A stretch of 64,000 nucleotides of DNA from an uncultured Prevotella sp. (GTDB lineage Bacteria > Bacteroidota > Bacteroidia > Bacteroidales > Bacteroidaceae): assembly GCA_945869265.1 (NCBI GenBank), contig CAMBOI010000003.1:1-64000 (forward strand). The letters are read 5' to 3'. A program made the position numbers and the translations under genes. How positions within the stretch are numbered: position 1 is the first letter of the stretch; every line of letters starts with the position of its first letter. Under the pieces are notes generated by a model. It did no database searches. It was not told the origin of the DNA and saw only the letters and a program-made list of their open reading frames with translations. Of the stretch, positions 36,806 through 46,350 are shown piece by piece.

Positions 36806-37163
36806 GGGACTGTTGTTTATCATCTTGTTGGTGATTATTATCGGTGGCATCATACTGCTGATAATGGTGAATTTCGTATTGTCTATCATCAGGCGCCTGC
36901 GTCGTGGTGGATACGACGATGATGACTTTGATACCAACGATAACGTACGTCGCCATTCCAGCCAGTATCATTTCCGTGGCACTGAAACGTCTTATAGCAA
37001 CACTGCTCGCGGTGCCCAACGTGAAGAAGCTCGTCAGTCATCCTCCAACAGTAATTCTTTTGAACAGGAGATTATTGTTGACATGCGCGATGCCCAGGTT
37101 GCCAATCGTCAGATTATCTCCGACGACGAAGGCGAATACGTTGACTTTGTTGAGGAGAAATAA
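36798..37163 (+). CDS. DUF4834 family protein
   Basis: N-terminal TM, C-terminal EQEIIVDMRD...EGEYVDFVEEK; downstream of pssA. Confidence 0.75.
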   Translation: MLKGLLFIILLVIIIGGIILLIMVNFVLSIIRRLRRGGYDDDDFDTNDNVRRHSSQYHFRGTETSYSNTARGAQREEARQSSSNSNSFEQEIIVDMRDAQVANRQIISDDEGEYVDFVEEK

Positions 37164-37165
37164 AG

Positions 37166-37936
37166 TTATAAATTTGGGATTACGAATTTCACTTCCTTGA
37201 ATTCATATTCCGATAGAGTGCCGTCGGTGCGGCGCAGGAGGAGGTGACCATTGGGTAGGATAGAGTCGTATTCGGCCTCAAAGTCTCCATCCTTGTCGCG
37301 GTATTTATGTTCTCCGGTGCGTCGATACAACAGTCGCTCGTATTCCCTCAGTATAGGGGCATAATCCTCATTCGTGATATATCCAACCCAGTGTGCAATC
37401 TCCTCGGCTATGTCGTCGAGCAGGGCGTCGCGGTCAGATTCACGCCCGTTTATCTGAGCCATCGACACAGGATTCGGCGCGTCGCTGATGAACGTCATCT
37501 GGTTGACATTAATACCCACGCCTCCAATAAACTCATTCACCATCCCCCCTTTGATAGTACATTCCGACAGGGTGCCACTCATCTTCCTGTCACCATAGTA
37601 TATGTCATTAGGCCATTTTATCAAGCATTTGTCACTGTCGCCAAGCATTTGCCTGAGCACTCTGCACACAGCCACCGACACCGTCTGAAGCAACAAAAAC
37701 TGCTCTGAGGCTTTCACCCTCCATGGCATGCACTTCACACTGAACAATAGGTTTTTCCCCCTCTCGCTCTCCCAATGATTTACTCCCTGCCCCTTGCCTG
37801 CGGTCTGATAATCCGTAGCCACAAAGAGGAAATCTACATCCGGCATCACAGGCGTGTTGCGTAGCCAGTTGTTCGTGGAGTCGGTCACATCGAGCTTTTG
37901 CACGTAATATTTGAATACAGTTTGACTTATTTTCAT
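37166..37936 (-). CDS. birA: Biotin--[acetyl-CoA-carboxylase] ligase
   Basis: VTDSTNNWLR, TAGKGQGVNHWES, IKWPNDIYYGDRKMSGTL. Confidence 0.92.
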   Translation of the reverse strand: MKISQTVFKYYVQKLDVTDSTNNWLRNTPVMPDVDFLFVATDYQTAGKGQGVNHWESERGKNLLFSVKCMPWRVKASEQFLLLQTVSVAVCRVLRQMLGDSDKCLIKWPNDIYYGDRKMSGTLSECTIKGGMVNEFIGGVGINVNQMTFISDAPNPVSMAQINGRESDRDALLDDIAEEIAHWVGYITNEDYAPILREYERLLYRRTGEHKYRDKDGDFEAEYDSILPNGHLLLRRTDGTLSEYEFKEVKFVIPNL

Positions 37937-37980
37937 TTATTTCTTTGGATAATTAAACAAAAAGTGTTACCTTTGCCGCC

Positions 37981-38433
37981 ATGGAACAGAATGACCAGAC
38001 AAGAAAAGACGAAAACTTCATGCGCAAGGCATTGGCAGAGGCGCATGAGGCATACAAGGCAGGCGAGATACCCGTTGGAGCTGTTGTGGTGTGTCGCGAC
38101 AGGGTAATCTCCCGCGCACACAATCTCACCGAGACACTCTGTGATGTCACCGCCCATGCCGAGATGCAAGCCATAACCTCCGCCGCCAATACCCTTGGCG
38201 GCAAGTATCTCACCGAATGTACGCTCTACGTCACTGTAGAGCCATGCGTGATGTGTGCAGGAGCAATAGGGTGGGCGCAGATACCACGCATTGTATATGG
38301 TGCGGCAGACGACAAGCGTGGTTTTCGCCGTTATGCTCCCCAAGCCCTTCATCCCAAGGCAGAGGTCGTAGGAGGTGTGCTCGAAGCCGAATGCTCCGAG
38401 CTTATGAAGGATTTTTTCCGCAGCAGGCGTTAG
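37981..38433 (+). CDS. tadA: Nucleoside deaminase (TadA-type)
   Basis: HAEMQAI, TLYVTVEPCVMCAGAI. Confidence 0.9.
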   Translation: MEQNDQTRKDENFMRKALAEAHEAYKAGEIPVGAVVVCRDRVISRAHNLTETLCDVTAHAEMQAITSAANTLGGKYLTECTLYVTVEPCVMCAGAIGWAQIPRIVYGAADDKRGFRRYAPQALHPKAEVVGGVLEAECSELMKDFFRSRR

Positions 38434-39020
38434 TCTCTGCTGCCGCCTCCCTCAAATGTGTTGTAAGTGTTTCCTAAGTCAGGATTGTCGCCCATATAGG
38501 TGTCCGATGTGATGGTCTGCTTGATGATTCGCTGGTTGTATTCCTTGCGAATAGGACCATTGCGGAGCACGAAGTCGTTGAAGTTGACCGTAGGAATCAC
38601 CAATCCGAAGATACCGACGGCGGCACGTGCGCCACGCGAGTTGAAGTTGCTGATGATATATGCTGTCGAGAAGAACGTGTGATGATATATTTCCACACGG
38701 TTGAACTTCTTGAAGTCAGCCAGTATGGTGTCCTTCTTCGCCGAGTCGGTTTCATGGCTCACCGTGGCGATACCGTTGCGCACGATGTCGTCCGACTTGT
38801 CGCCAGGCACTCCGTGGCTGTCCTGGATGCACTGACACACACCGTCGAGCGTGCCATACATCATCTGTTCGTCAGATGGGATTGTCAGTTTGGCAGACAG
38901 CATTAAAAGCAGCATCACTGCCACAAGCATGATTACCTTTGCGAGGCAACTTTTCTTGATCTCTGCAGCGAGTGTCTCCTTGTGATACTCGCTCTTGTTG
39001 GTTTGTATTCCGTTGTTCAT
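38430..39020 (-). CDS. Hypothetical protein with one N-terminal TM segment
   Basis: 196-aa ORF facing tadA; VIMLVAVMLLLMLSAKL. Confidence 0.6.
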   Translation of the reverse strand: MNNGIQTNKSEYHKETLAAEIKKSCLAKVIMLVAVMLLLMLSAKLTIPSDEQMMYGTLDGVCQCIQDSHGVPGDKSDDIVRNGIATVSHETDSAKKDTILADFKKFNRVEIYHHTFFSTAYIISNFNSRGARAAVGIFGLVIPTVNFNDFVLRNGPIRKEYNQRIIKQTITSDTYMGDNPDLGNTYNTFEGGGSRD

Positions 39021-39051
39021 ATACTTTGGTTTTTGTTATTTCAGTCAGTTT

Positions 39052-39636
39052 TTAATCGTGATTGTGTATTAGGTTCATGAATTCCTGTCGAGTCTTGGCT
39101 TGGTTGAACGCACCGCTGAAGTCACTCGTGGTGGTAATGGAGTTCTGCTTCTCCACTCCCCTCATCTGCATGCACATGTGCTTTGCCTCCACCACTACCA
39201 TAACTCCCAAGGGGTGTAGTGTCTCCTCTATGCATTGCTTTATCTGTAGTGTCATTCTCTCCTGCACCTGCAGTCGATGCGAGAAGATGTCCACCACCCT
39301 GGCAATCTTGCTCAGCCCCGTGATATATCCGTTGGGGATATATGCCACATGCACCTTACCGTAGAATGGCAGCATGTGATGCTCGCACAGCGAGAAGAAG
39401 TCGATGTCCTTCACTATGACCATCTGACTGTAGTCTTCCTTGAACAGGGCGTCGGTGAGCACCTTGTGCGCATCCATCCTGTATCCACGAGTGAGCACTT
39501 GCATGGCCTTTGCCACGCGCATTGGAGTCTTTTCAAGTCCCTCGCGCTGAGGGTCTTCGCCGAGCAGTTGGAGTATATCCTTGTAGCGTGACGCCAACTG
39601 CTCAAGTCCGTCACGATATTCGGTTTCTGGATTCAT
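39052..39636 (-). CDS. folE: GTP cyclohydrolase I
   Basis: [39 protein letters not shown]. Confidence 0.96.
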   Translation of the reverse strand: MNPETEYRDGLEQLASRYKDILQLLGEDPQREGLEKTPMRVAKAMQVLTRGYRMDAHKVLTDALFKEDYSQMVIVKDIDFFSLCEHHMLPFYGKVHVAYIPNGYITGLSKIARVVDIFSHRLQVQERMTLQIKQCIEETLHPLGVMVVVEAKHMCMQMRGVEKQNSITTTSDFSGAFNQAKTRQEFMNLIHNHD

Positions 39637-39638
39637 TA

Positions 39639-40211
39639 TTAGTATTGTACACTGATTTTGCCTTTCACTATCGAAGCCTGCTTATATCCCATCTCCCTGA
39701 TTTCCACCAGCATGGCATGAGCCTCCTCGTATGTGCGGAAGTTGCCTACACGACATATCCATCTTGGTGAGTAGAAATGCACGTAGATAGGTTGCTCGGG
39801 AAATCGGCGCTTGATGGCGTTTCCCACGTTCTCCGCCGCCTGGCGGTCGTTGCGTTTGTTGCCTCCGGCGAAGGCCTGCACCCTGTATCCCGTCACCTTG
39901 TAGCTGTTCTTCATCACCTTATTGCTCATGTCCGGTTCTTCGATTGTCGAAGAGGAAGCATGTGGTGTAGTCGTTGTTGAGGCGGAATGTGCCGATTCCT
40001 TCTTTGTTGAGGCGGCATGCTCTTTCTTATTTACGACAGTGGTTTTGGCTGTTATGTCGCCATTGACGAGTTTGTCGATTGCCGCATCCTGGGTCACGGT
40101 CACGACAGCCTTGTCCTTGGCGGGCTTCTTGAGCCTGTCGAGGAATGTCTGTGCCTGGACTCCGCCGAGGCATCCGGTTGTCAATATGGCAATAACGGCA
40201 ATTCTTTTCAT
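39639..40211 (-). CDS. SPOR domain-containing protein
   Basis: C-terminal [56 protein letters not shown]. Confidence 0.85.
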   Translation of the reverse strand: MKRIAVIAILTTGCLGGVQAQTFLDRLKKPAKDKAVVTVTQDAAIDKLVNGDITAKTTVVNKKEHAASTKKESAHSASTTTTPHASSSTIEEPDMSNKVMKNSYKVTGYRVQAFAGGNKRNDRQAAENVGNAIKRRFPEQPIYVHFYSPRWICRVGNFRTYEEAHAMLVEIREMGYKQASIVKGKISVQY

Positions 40212-40317
40212 CTATTTTTTTTGTTTGAAACACAGAGACACGGAGTCACGGAGTACATTTTTTAGAGATTCAAGATCAACTCTGTGTCTCTGTGACTCTG
40301 TGTTTTTAATAATTTAG

Positions 40318-42423
40318 TTACTTCTTCCAAGCGTCGATGATACCCTTGAAGTCGGCAGCCTTGAGAGAGGCACCTCCAATGAGTCCACCGTCGATGTCGG
40401 GCTTTGCAAACAGTTCGGGAGCGTTGCTTGCCTTGCAGCTACCACCATAGAGGATGGAAGTGTCTTCGGCAACAGCCTCGCCATACTTCTCGGCTACGCA
40501 GCTGCGGATGAAGGCGTGTATCTCCTCAGCCTGTTCAGCAGTGGCAGTCTTGCCAGTACCGATGGCCCAGATTGGCTCGTAGGCGATAACGATGTTCTTA
40601 AACTCCTCGGCTGTGAGATTGAATACACTGCCCTCGAGTTCTGCCTTGCACACCTCGTTCTGCTTGTTGGCCTCGCGCTCAGCCAAGCTCTCACCGATAC
40701 AGAAGATAACCTTCAGACCGTTCTTCAGAGCCAGCAGCACCTTCTCCTTTAGAATCTCGGGAGTCTCGTTGTAATACTCACGGCGCTCAGAGTGGCCGAG
40801 GATTACATACTGTGCACCAGTGCTCTTCACCATTTCGGCAGACACCTCGCCAGTGAAGGCGCCCTTCTCCTTGTCGGCGCAGTTCTCGGCGCCAAGACCG
40901 ATGATGTCCTGGTTGAGGAACTGGGCAATGCTTGCCAAGTGAATAAACGGAGTGCAGATTACTACACCACAGTTGGGCTTTTCAGCCGACAATGTCTCGT
41001 TGAGCTCCTTGGCAAGAGCGATACCGTCCTGCAGGTTCATGTTCATCTTCCAGTTACCTGCTACAATTTTCTTTCTCATTTTTCTTTTCTTTTTTAAAAG
41101 TTTGTATATAATACTTGATTCTTCCTTGTGTCTCACCCACGATGTCCATGCCCATAGCCTGTCAGCAAGTGTGAGCAGGAATAGCGGGATGACAAACCAC
41201 GACAATATCCACGCAATGTTGCCCGACACCTGGTTTTGGGGCATTATGCCTATCGCCGAGTGTTGCATGTCCACCTTGGTCATGCTCTCGTCGGGCAGTG
41301 CGTTGTGGCTCCACTTGCCGATGATGTGCCCGTTGTGTATCACCACCAGGCCGGGGCTGCTTCTTATCACCGTGCGCAGCGTGGTGGCGTCGGTGAGGCA
41401 GAATGGATATTCCGCTCCGGTCATGTCCTTCCATCGCTCTATCTCCTTGTCGCTGCTCGCCGTGAGACAGTAGAAGGGCACCTTGTTCTCGCGTGCATAG
41501 TCGTAGATGCGGTTGATGTCGTTAAACTGCATGTTGTCCGACTTTTCGAGATATGGGGCGATGAGCAGCATGGTGTATCCCTTGCTGTCTACCACCTCGT
41601 CGGTGATGTCGTCGCCGTTGTCACATCTTGTTATAGAGAAGTCGTGTATTGGCGGCACATATCCCTTTGAGATCTCCACCGTACGGCTGTCGATGAATGT
41701 CCATGTCGAGTCGGGGTAGTTGTCGAGTTCAAACTCTCGTCTTTGTCCGTCCTTCTCCAGTATGAAGGTGGTCTCGAATTTCGGTTGCTCAGCCCCCTCG
41801 GGTATATCCATGCCCTTGCGTATGTCAGCCCCCACGTAGTAGGGTCGGAAGTCAAACGGCGGTAGCATGTATAGACTGTATCCCGACAATGCGAGCACAA
41901 AGAGTATGGTGTAGTTGATCACCAACCATTGTGTGCTTCGGCTCACCAACCGCGGCATCCTAAGCGCATTTGGCAGCAGCACCGCCGTGGCAGCCGTTAT
42001 GACCACGTTCTTGAAGAACGTCTGCCAGTTGCTAAGCACGATGGCATCGCCAAAGCATCCGCAGTCGCTCACTGGATTGCTGATGGCGAGCCACAGGGTG
42101 AGCGGCGTCATCACCGCCATGAATGTCATTATCAGCCTTGTCACCAATCGTCGCCTGATGGCAAACAAGAGCAGCATGCCCAAGGTGAACTCAGTGGCCG
42201 ACAGCAGCACCGAAGCCAACAAGGCGAGCATTTCGGGCATGTATTCGCCCAAGTGCCATGCTGCAAAATAGTCCTCTATCTTTATCTGCGTGCCTATGGG
42301 GTCAACCGCCTTGACAAATCCCGAGAAGATGAATGTCAGGGACACCACCAGTCGGCATAGGTTAATACCCAAGTTTGATAGCACCGAATACCGCATAGTT
42401 GATGATGTCCATATAGTTGCCAT
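40318..42423 (-). CDS. tpiA: DoxX/BT_3928-like membrane protein fused in frame to triosephosphate isomerase (TPI part 40318-41079)
   Basis: 701-aa uninterrupted [55 protein letters not shown]. Confidence 0.88.
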   Translation of the reverse strand: MATIWTSSTMRYSVLSNLGINLCRLVVSLTFIFSGFVKAVDPIGTQIKIEDYFAAWHLGEYMPEMLALLASVLLSATEFTLGMLLLFAIRRRLVTRLIMTFMAVMTPLTLWLAISNPVSDCGCFGDAIVLSNWQTFFKNVVITAATAVLLPNALRMPRLVSRSTQWLVINYTILFVLALSGYSLYMLPPFDFRPYYVGADIRKGMDIPEGAEQPKFETTFILEKDGQRREFELDNYPDSTWTFIDSRTVEISKGYVPPIHDFSITRCDNGDDITDEVVDSKGYTMLLIAPYLEKSDNMQFNDINRIYDYARENKVPFYCLTASSDKEIERWKDMTGAEYPFCLTDATTLRTVIRSSPGLVVIHNGHIIGKWSHNALPDESMTKVDMQHSAIGIMPQNQVSGNIAWILSWFVIPLFLLTLADRLWAWTSWVRHKEESSIIYKLLKKKRKMRKKIVAGNWKMNMNLQDGIALAKELNETLSAEKPNCGVVICTPFIHLASIAQFLNQDIIGLGAENCADKEKGAFTGEVSAEMVKSTGAQYVILGHSERREYYNETPEILKEKVLLALKNGLKVIFCIGESLAEREANKQNEVCKAELEGSVFNLTAEEFKNIVIAYEPIWAIGTGKTATAEQAEEIHAFIRSCVAEKYGEAVAEDTSILYGGSCKASNAPELFAKPDIDGGLIGGASLKAADFKGIIDAWKK

Positions 42424-42907
42424 CCACGCCCTCGCTCACGAGGGTGGCGCCTCCCAGGTCCTCAATCTCCTTGATGCGCTGCAGTTTGGTGAGGATGAAG
42501 TCCGTATAGCTGCTCACCCTCATTGCCCTCCACGCCTCGTCGTAGTCGTGGTTCTTGCGCTTCATCAGTTCGAGAGCCTCGTTGGCATATCTGTCATATA
42601 GGCTTAGGGCTTCCTCAACGGTGATGTCCACTGTGTCGGCAAATCCCTTCTCAGTCTGTATCAGTCCCACGATGCCGTAGTTGATGAGCGCTATAAACTC
42701 CGGTCTTATTCCTTCGCCCACCTTCGACTCCTTCTTTATCTCAAGGCTTCTTATTCTCTTGGCCTTGATGAATAGTTGGTCGGTGAGCGACGATGGCCTG
42801 AGTATTCGCCACGACGCACCGTAGTCGTGCAGCTTCTTCGCAAACAAGTCGCGACATTCAGCCATGATGGCTTCAAATTCCTTGTTAGTATCCATATTCG
42901 GGTGCAA
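42362..42907 (-). CDS. DUF1599 domain-containing protein
   Basis: [41 protein letters not shown]... Confidence 0.85.
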   Translation of the reverse strand: MHPNMDTNKEFEAIMAECRDLFAKKLHDYGASWRILRPSSLTDQLFIKAKRIRSLEIKKESKVGEGIRPEFIALINYGIVGLIQTEKGFADTVDITVEEALSLYDRYANEALELMKRKNHDYDEAWRAMRVSSYTDFILTKLQRIKEIEDLGGATLVSEGVDGNYMDIINYAVFGAIKLGY

Positions 42908-42945
42908 AGTTACATAATTTTCTTTAAACGACCAAGGATAGAGGG

Positions 42946-43407
42946 CTATTCTTTTTGTTTTTTATGAATATATTTGATTTTCGCACATTGCATGTCGAAT
43001 CTCACCTTCAGCGAGTCGAGTTTCATCTTCGTTCGGGTGAGCAGTTCGAGCTCGTCGGGCGTAGCCCTTAGTGCGGCCTTGTCCTTCTCCACCTTGTCCT
43101 TGATATACTTGTAGTCGAGGGTCACCCGCTGCAGAATGCTGTCGGTGAGGGCAAGATCTTCCTGAGCCTCTTTCAGTGATATATTCTGAAAGAGTCTCAG
43201 AGCCTTCTTCCTCGTCTCCACCGCTCCGGGATACACCTTACGCAGCGAGTCGATGGCAATCTTGGCGCGGTCATAGCTGCCCTCGTTGAAATACTTCTCT
43301 GCCTTCACGAGCATGTCCTCGGCGGCTTTCTGCGCGTCGTTGCTGCTGCAAGCCGTCATGGTCAGGGCCGCGGCTATGCAGATGGTCATAATCAAACTAT
43401 TCTTCAT
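42946..43407 (-). CDS. Putative lipoprotein (Bacteroidales conserved hypothetical)
   Basis: MKNSLIMTICIAAALTMTACSSND lipobox; helical repeat-like body. Confidence 0.65.
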   Translation of the reverse strand: MKNSLIMTICIAAALTMTACSSNDAQKAAEDMLVKAEKYFNEGSYDRAKIAIDSLRKVYPGAVETRKKALRLFQNISLKEAQEDLALTDSILQRVTLDYKYIKDKVEKDKAALRATPDELELLTRTKMKLDSLKVRFDMQCAKIKYIHKKQKE

Positions 43408-43580
43408 ATGTCTTTAACTCCTTTTACTCCTATAACTCCATTAACTCCATTAACTCCTTGCCTCCTTTCAAAATGCAAATTTACATCTTTTATAAATAAA
43501 AAAAGAAAAACAACCACGTCTTTTAGTCTTTTTTAACGAATAAATTCCTAATTCCTCATTCCTAATTCCTAATTTCTCTT

Positions 43581-43588
43581 TACCTTTG
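43581..43588 (+). promoter_or_regulatory. -7 element (TACCTTTG) preceded by a heptamer array
   Basis: attcctaattcctaatttctctTTACCTTTGc. Confidence 0.55.
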
Positions 43589-43619
43589 CATCCGTTTTTA
43601 TAAGAAATAGACCTATAAG

Positions 43620-45041
43620 ATGAAGTTATATACAGATAGTGAGTTAGCACAAATTCTTGACAAAAAAATCTTTCACATGATATCCGAGGCAGCCGATGCC
43701 CTCGGTCTTGAGTGCTATGTCGTGGGCGGTTATGTGCGCGACATATTTCTTGAACGACCCTCCAACGACATCGACGTAGTGGTGGTGGGCAGCGGCATCC
43801 AGGTGGCACAGCGTCTCAAGGATATGTTGGGCAGACAAGCCCATCTCTCCGTGTTCCGCAACTTCGGCACGGCACAGGTGAAATTCCACGACACCGAGGT
43901 AGAGTTTGTCGGTGCCCGCAAGGAGAGCTATAGCCACGACTCGCGCAAACCAGTTGTGGAGGACGGCACATTGGAGGATGACCAAAACCGCCGCGACTTC
44001 ACCATCAATGCCATGGCCATCTGTCTGAACAAGGCTCGCTTCGGCGAACTCGTCGATCCCTTCGACGGCATCTACGATCTCGAGGACGGTATCATCGCCA
44101 CTCCCCTCGATCCCGACATCACCTTCTCCGACGACCCCCTGCGCATGTTGCGCTGCGTGCGCTTTGCCACCCAACTCAAGTTTATGATTGAGGACGAGAC
44201 CTTCGATGCCCTCTCGCGCAATGCCGAGCGCATCAAGATAATAAGCGGTGAGCGCATCAAGGACGAACTCAACAAGATACTCCTTTCGCCCACGCCGAGT
44301 CGCGGTTTTGTGGATCTGCATCGTTGCGGACTCCTTCAGCTCATCATGCCCGAGCTCACAGCCCTCGACATTGTGGAGACGAAGAACGGCATATCCCACA
44401 AGAACAATTTCTACCACACTCTCGAGGTGCTCGACAATGTATGCCGCACCACCGACAACCTGTGGCTGCGCTGGGGAGCCCTGCTCCACGACATCGGCAA
44501 GGCGAAGTGCCGCCGTTTCGAGGGCACGGCATGGACCTTCTACAACCACAACTATGTGGGAGCCAAGATGGTGCCTGCGATGTTCCGTCGCCTGTCATTG
44601 CCTCTCGACGCCAAGATGAAGTATGTGCAGAAGATGGTGGAGCTCCACATGCGTCCCATCTCCATCGCCGACGAGGAAGTGACCGACAGTGCTGTGCGCC
44701 GTCTAATCAACGATGCCGGCGACGACATCGACGACCTCATGCTGCTCTGTGAGGCCGACATCACGTCGAAGAACGAGGTTAGGAAGAAGCTCTTCCTTGA
44801 GAATTTCCGTATGGTGCGCGAGAAGATAGCCGACCTCAAGGAGAAGGACTACAAGCGCCTGTTGCAGCCAGTGATTGATGGCAACGAGATAATGCAGATG
44901 TTTCATCTCAAACCCTCGCGCGAGGTTGGCGAACTGAAGAAGGTTATGAAGGACGCCGTTCTCGACAACCTTGTGCCCAACGAGCGCGAGCCCCTCATGG
45001 CATTGCTCATGGACAAGGCCAAGTCGATGGGACTGGCATAG
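43620..45041 (+). CDS. CCA-adding tRNA nucleotidyltransferase / poly(A) polymerase family with HD domain
   Basis: VVGGYVRDIFLERPSNDIDVVV, LLHDIGKAKCR. Confidence 0.92.
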   Translation: MKLYTDSELAQILDKKIFHMISEAADALGLECYVVGGYVRDIFLERPSNDIDVVVVGSGIQVAQRLKDMLGRQAHLSVFRNFGTAQVKFHDTEVEFVGARKESYSHDSRKPVVEDGTLEDDQNRRDFTINAMAICLNKARFGELVDPFDGIYDLEDGIIATPLDPDITFSDDPLRMLRCVRFATQLKFMIEDETFDALSRNAERIKIISGERIKDELNKILLSPTPSRGFVDLHRCGLLQLIMPELTALDIVETKNGISHKNNFYHTLEVLDNVCRTTDNLWLRWGALLHDIGKAKCRRFEGTAWTFYNHNYVGAKMVPAMFRRLSLPLDAKMKYVQKMVELHMRPISIADEEVTDSAVRRLINDAGDDIDDLMLLCEADITSKNEVRKKLFLENFRMVREKIADLKEKDYKRLLQPVIDGNEIMQMFHLKPSREVGELKKVMKDAVLDNLVPNEREPLMALLMDKAKSMGLA

Positions 45042-45172
45042 TGTTTGTTCTCCTTATTCTTTAGAGTAATCACACGACATCAAAACAGTGTGTTTTGATT
45101 TATTCACTATACCTGTTTTGATGTTGTGATAATTGTTGGTTTAATGTTATCATAACACGCTTTTGAGTTATG

Positions 45173-45256
45173 TTCCGCAGTGCGGTATGTACATTCCGCA
45201 CTGCGGTATGTATATTCCCCACTGCGGAACGTACGTTCCCCACTGCGGAATATAGA
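45173..45256. repeat. 21-bp tandem repeat, 4 units (TTCCgCAcTGCGGtAtgTAca)
   Basis: ttccgcagtgcggtatgtaca / ttccgcactgcggtatgtata / ttccccactgcggaacgtacg / ttccccactgcggaatataga. Confidence 0.85.
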
Positions 45257-45261
45257 TTAAA

Positions 45262-45377
45262 GGCAGTATCGTTATATAATTATATTAGCCTTAGTGATAT
45301 AATTATGATGCCTATCGTCATATAATCTCAATGCCTATTGTGAAATAATCTCAATGCCTGTCGTGAAATCAACACAA
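45262..45377. repeat. Degenerate ~23-bp tandem repeat (GCCTaTcGTgAtATAATctcaAT), about 5 units
   Basis: gcctatcgtcatataatctcaat / gcctattgtgaaataatctcaat / gcctgtcgtgaaatcaacacaat plus two more diverged units. Confidence 0.7.
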
Positions 45378-45434
45378 TACTTTGAGTGGTAATATTACAA
45401 TGCTCTTTATTAATAGGTATAGATAGCTCTTTCT

Positions 45435-45451
45435 CGCGCGCGTGCGCGCAT
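45435..45451. other. 17-nt alternating purine-pyrimidine tract (possible Z-DNA former)
   Basis: cgcgcgcgtgcgcgcat. Confidence 0.6.
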
Positions 45452-45467
45452 CAGTGTTTTTCATTTT

Positions 45468-45562
45468 CTTCTGCCACCTCTGCCACCAATATAGTTAATA
45501 TGTTTATTTTCTGTTGTTTATGGGGTGGCAGAAGGGTGGCAGAAGGGGTGGCAGAAGTGGCA
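45468..45562. repeat. Inverted GGTGGCAGA iterons flanking an AT-rich centre
   Basis: CTTCTGCCACCTCTGCCACC ... GGGGTGGCAGAAGGGTGGCAGAAGGGGTGGCAGAAGTGGCA. Confidence 0.8.
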
Positions 45563-45726
45563 ATAGAAAGGTTTTTTAACGCAAAAATCCCGCTTTCTTC
45601 ACATTATTTTGCATAAATCTAACCTCATTTTCATTGCTCAGCCCACCAAGAAGGCAGTAAATGCGCAGCCTGAGGCATCCGCATGGCTTGGGTTGACCAC
45701 AGATTAGCACAGATTTCCACAGATTA

Positions 45727-46010
45727 TTTTTTGGGCACGGAAATCCGCGGCTTTCAAAGACACGGCTTGGCTCCGCATTGATATTATCCACGGCACTTCG
45801 TGATTACGGCTTGCTGGCGCAAGTTCACGGCTTAGTTTGCTCTGCGGTAACGAGCAGTGTCTATCTTTAGTATAGCCTTTAAACTAATGAAGCCATTCCC
45901 ATCGTGCAGCCAGCCGTGTCTTTTTTTAAAAGCCGTGTTCATCCGTGCCTAAAATAATCAATAATCAACCCAATCAGAGCCTTTGGCTCTTAATCTGTGT
46001 CAATCTGTGT
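45727..46010 (-). repeat. Structured intergenic repeat element, copy 2 (inverted relative to 18.8 kb)
   Basis: gggcacggaaatccgcggctttcaaagacacggcttggctccgcat... to ...atccgtgcctaaaataatcaataatcaacccaatcagagcctttggctcttaatctgtg. Confidence 0.85.
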
Positions 46011-46350
46011 TAATCTGTGGTCTATAAAAACCATCTGTGGTCTATAATCACGAGGGACAGGTTCATCGACCCGAAAGAGTGAATCAAGGTACTTGTCCCT
46101 ATGACCCGAAGTTCGACGAAGTCAATTAGGAATTAGAAATTAGGAAAAAGGAAAAATGGGACGGAATATTGGATAAATTGTCAGAAATTGGTGTGACTTA
46201 ATGAAAAATAGGAATAAGAAGTGTTAAATAAACAATAAATATCACACAATATTATTTAATAATGTGTATCTTTGCACCCTGAAAAACAGATTTCATTAGA
46301 TTATTGGAAAAATAGACAAGTAGAATTAAATAGTTATATTTTTAATAGGT

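Noticed and set aside
43644-44549. 301-aa minus-strand ORF opposite the CCA-transferase gene
   Set aside because: Shadow ORF of a GC-rich, codon-biased gene.
45173-45377. Possible CRISPR array
   Set aside because: Units are contiguous 21- and 23-bp tandem repeats with no spacers, and no cas genes are present.
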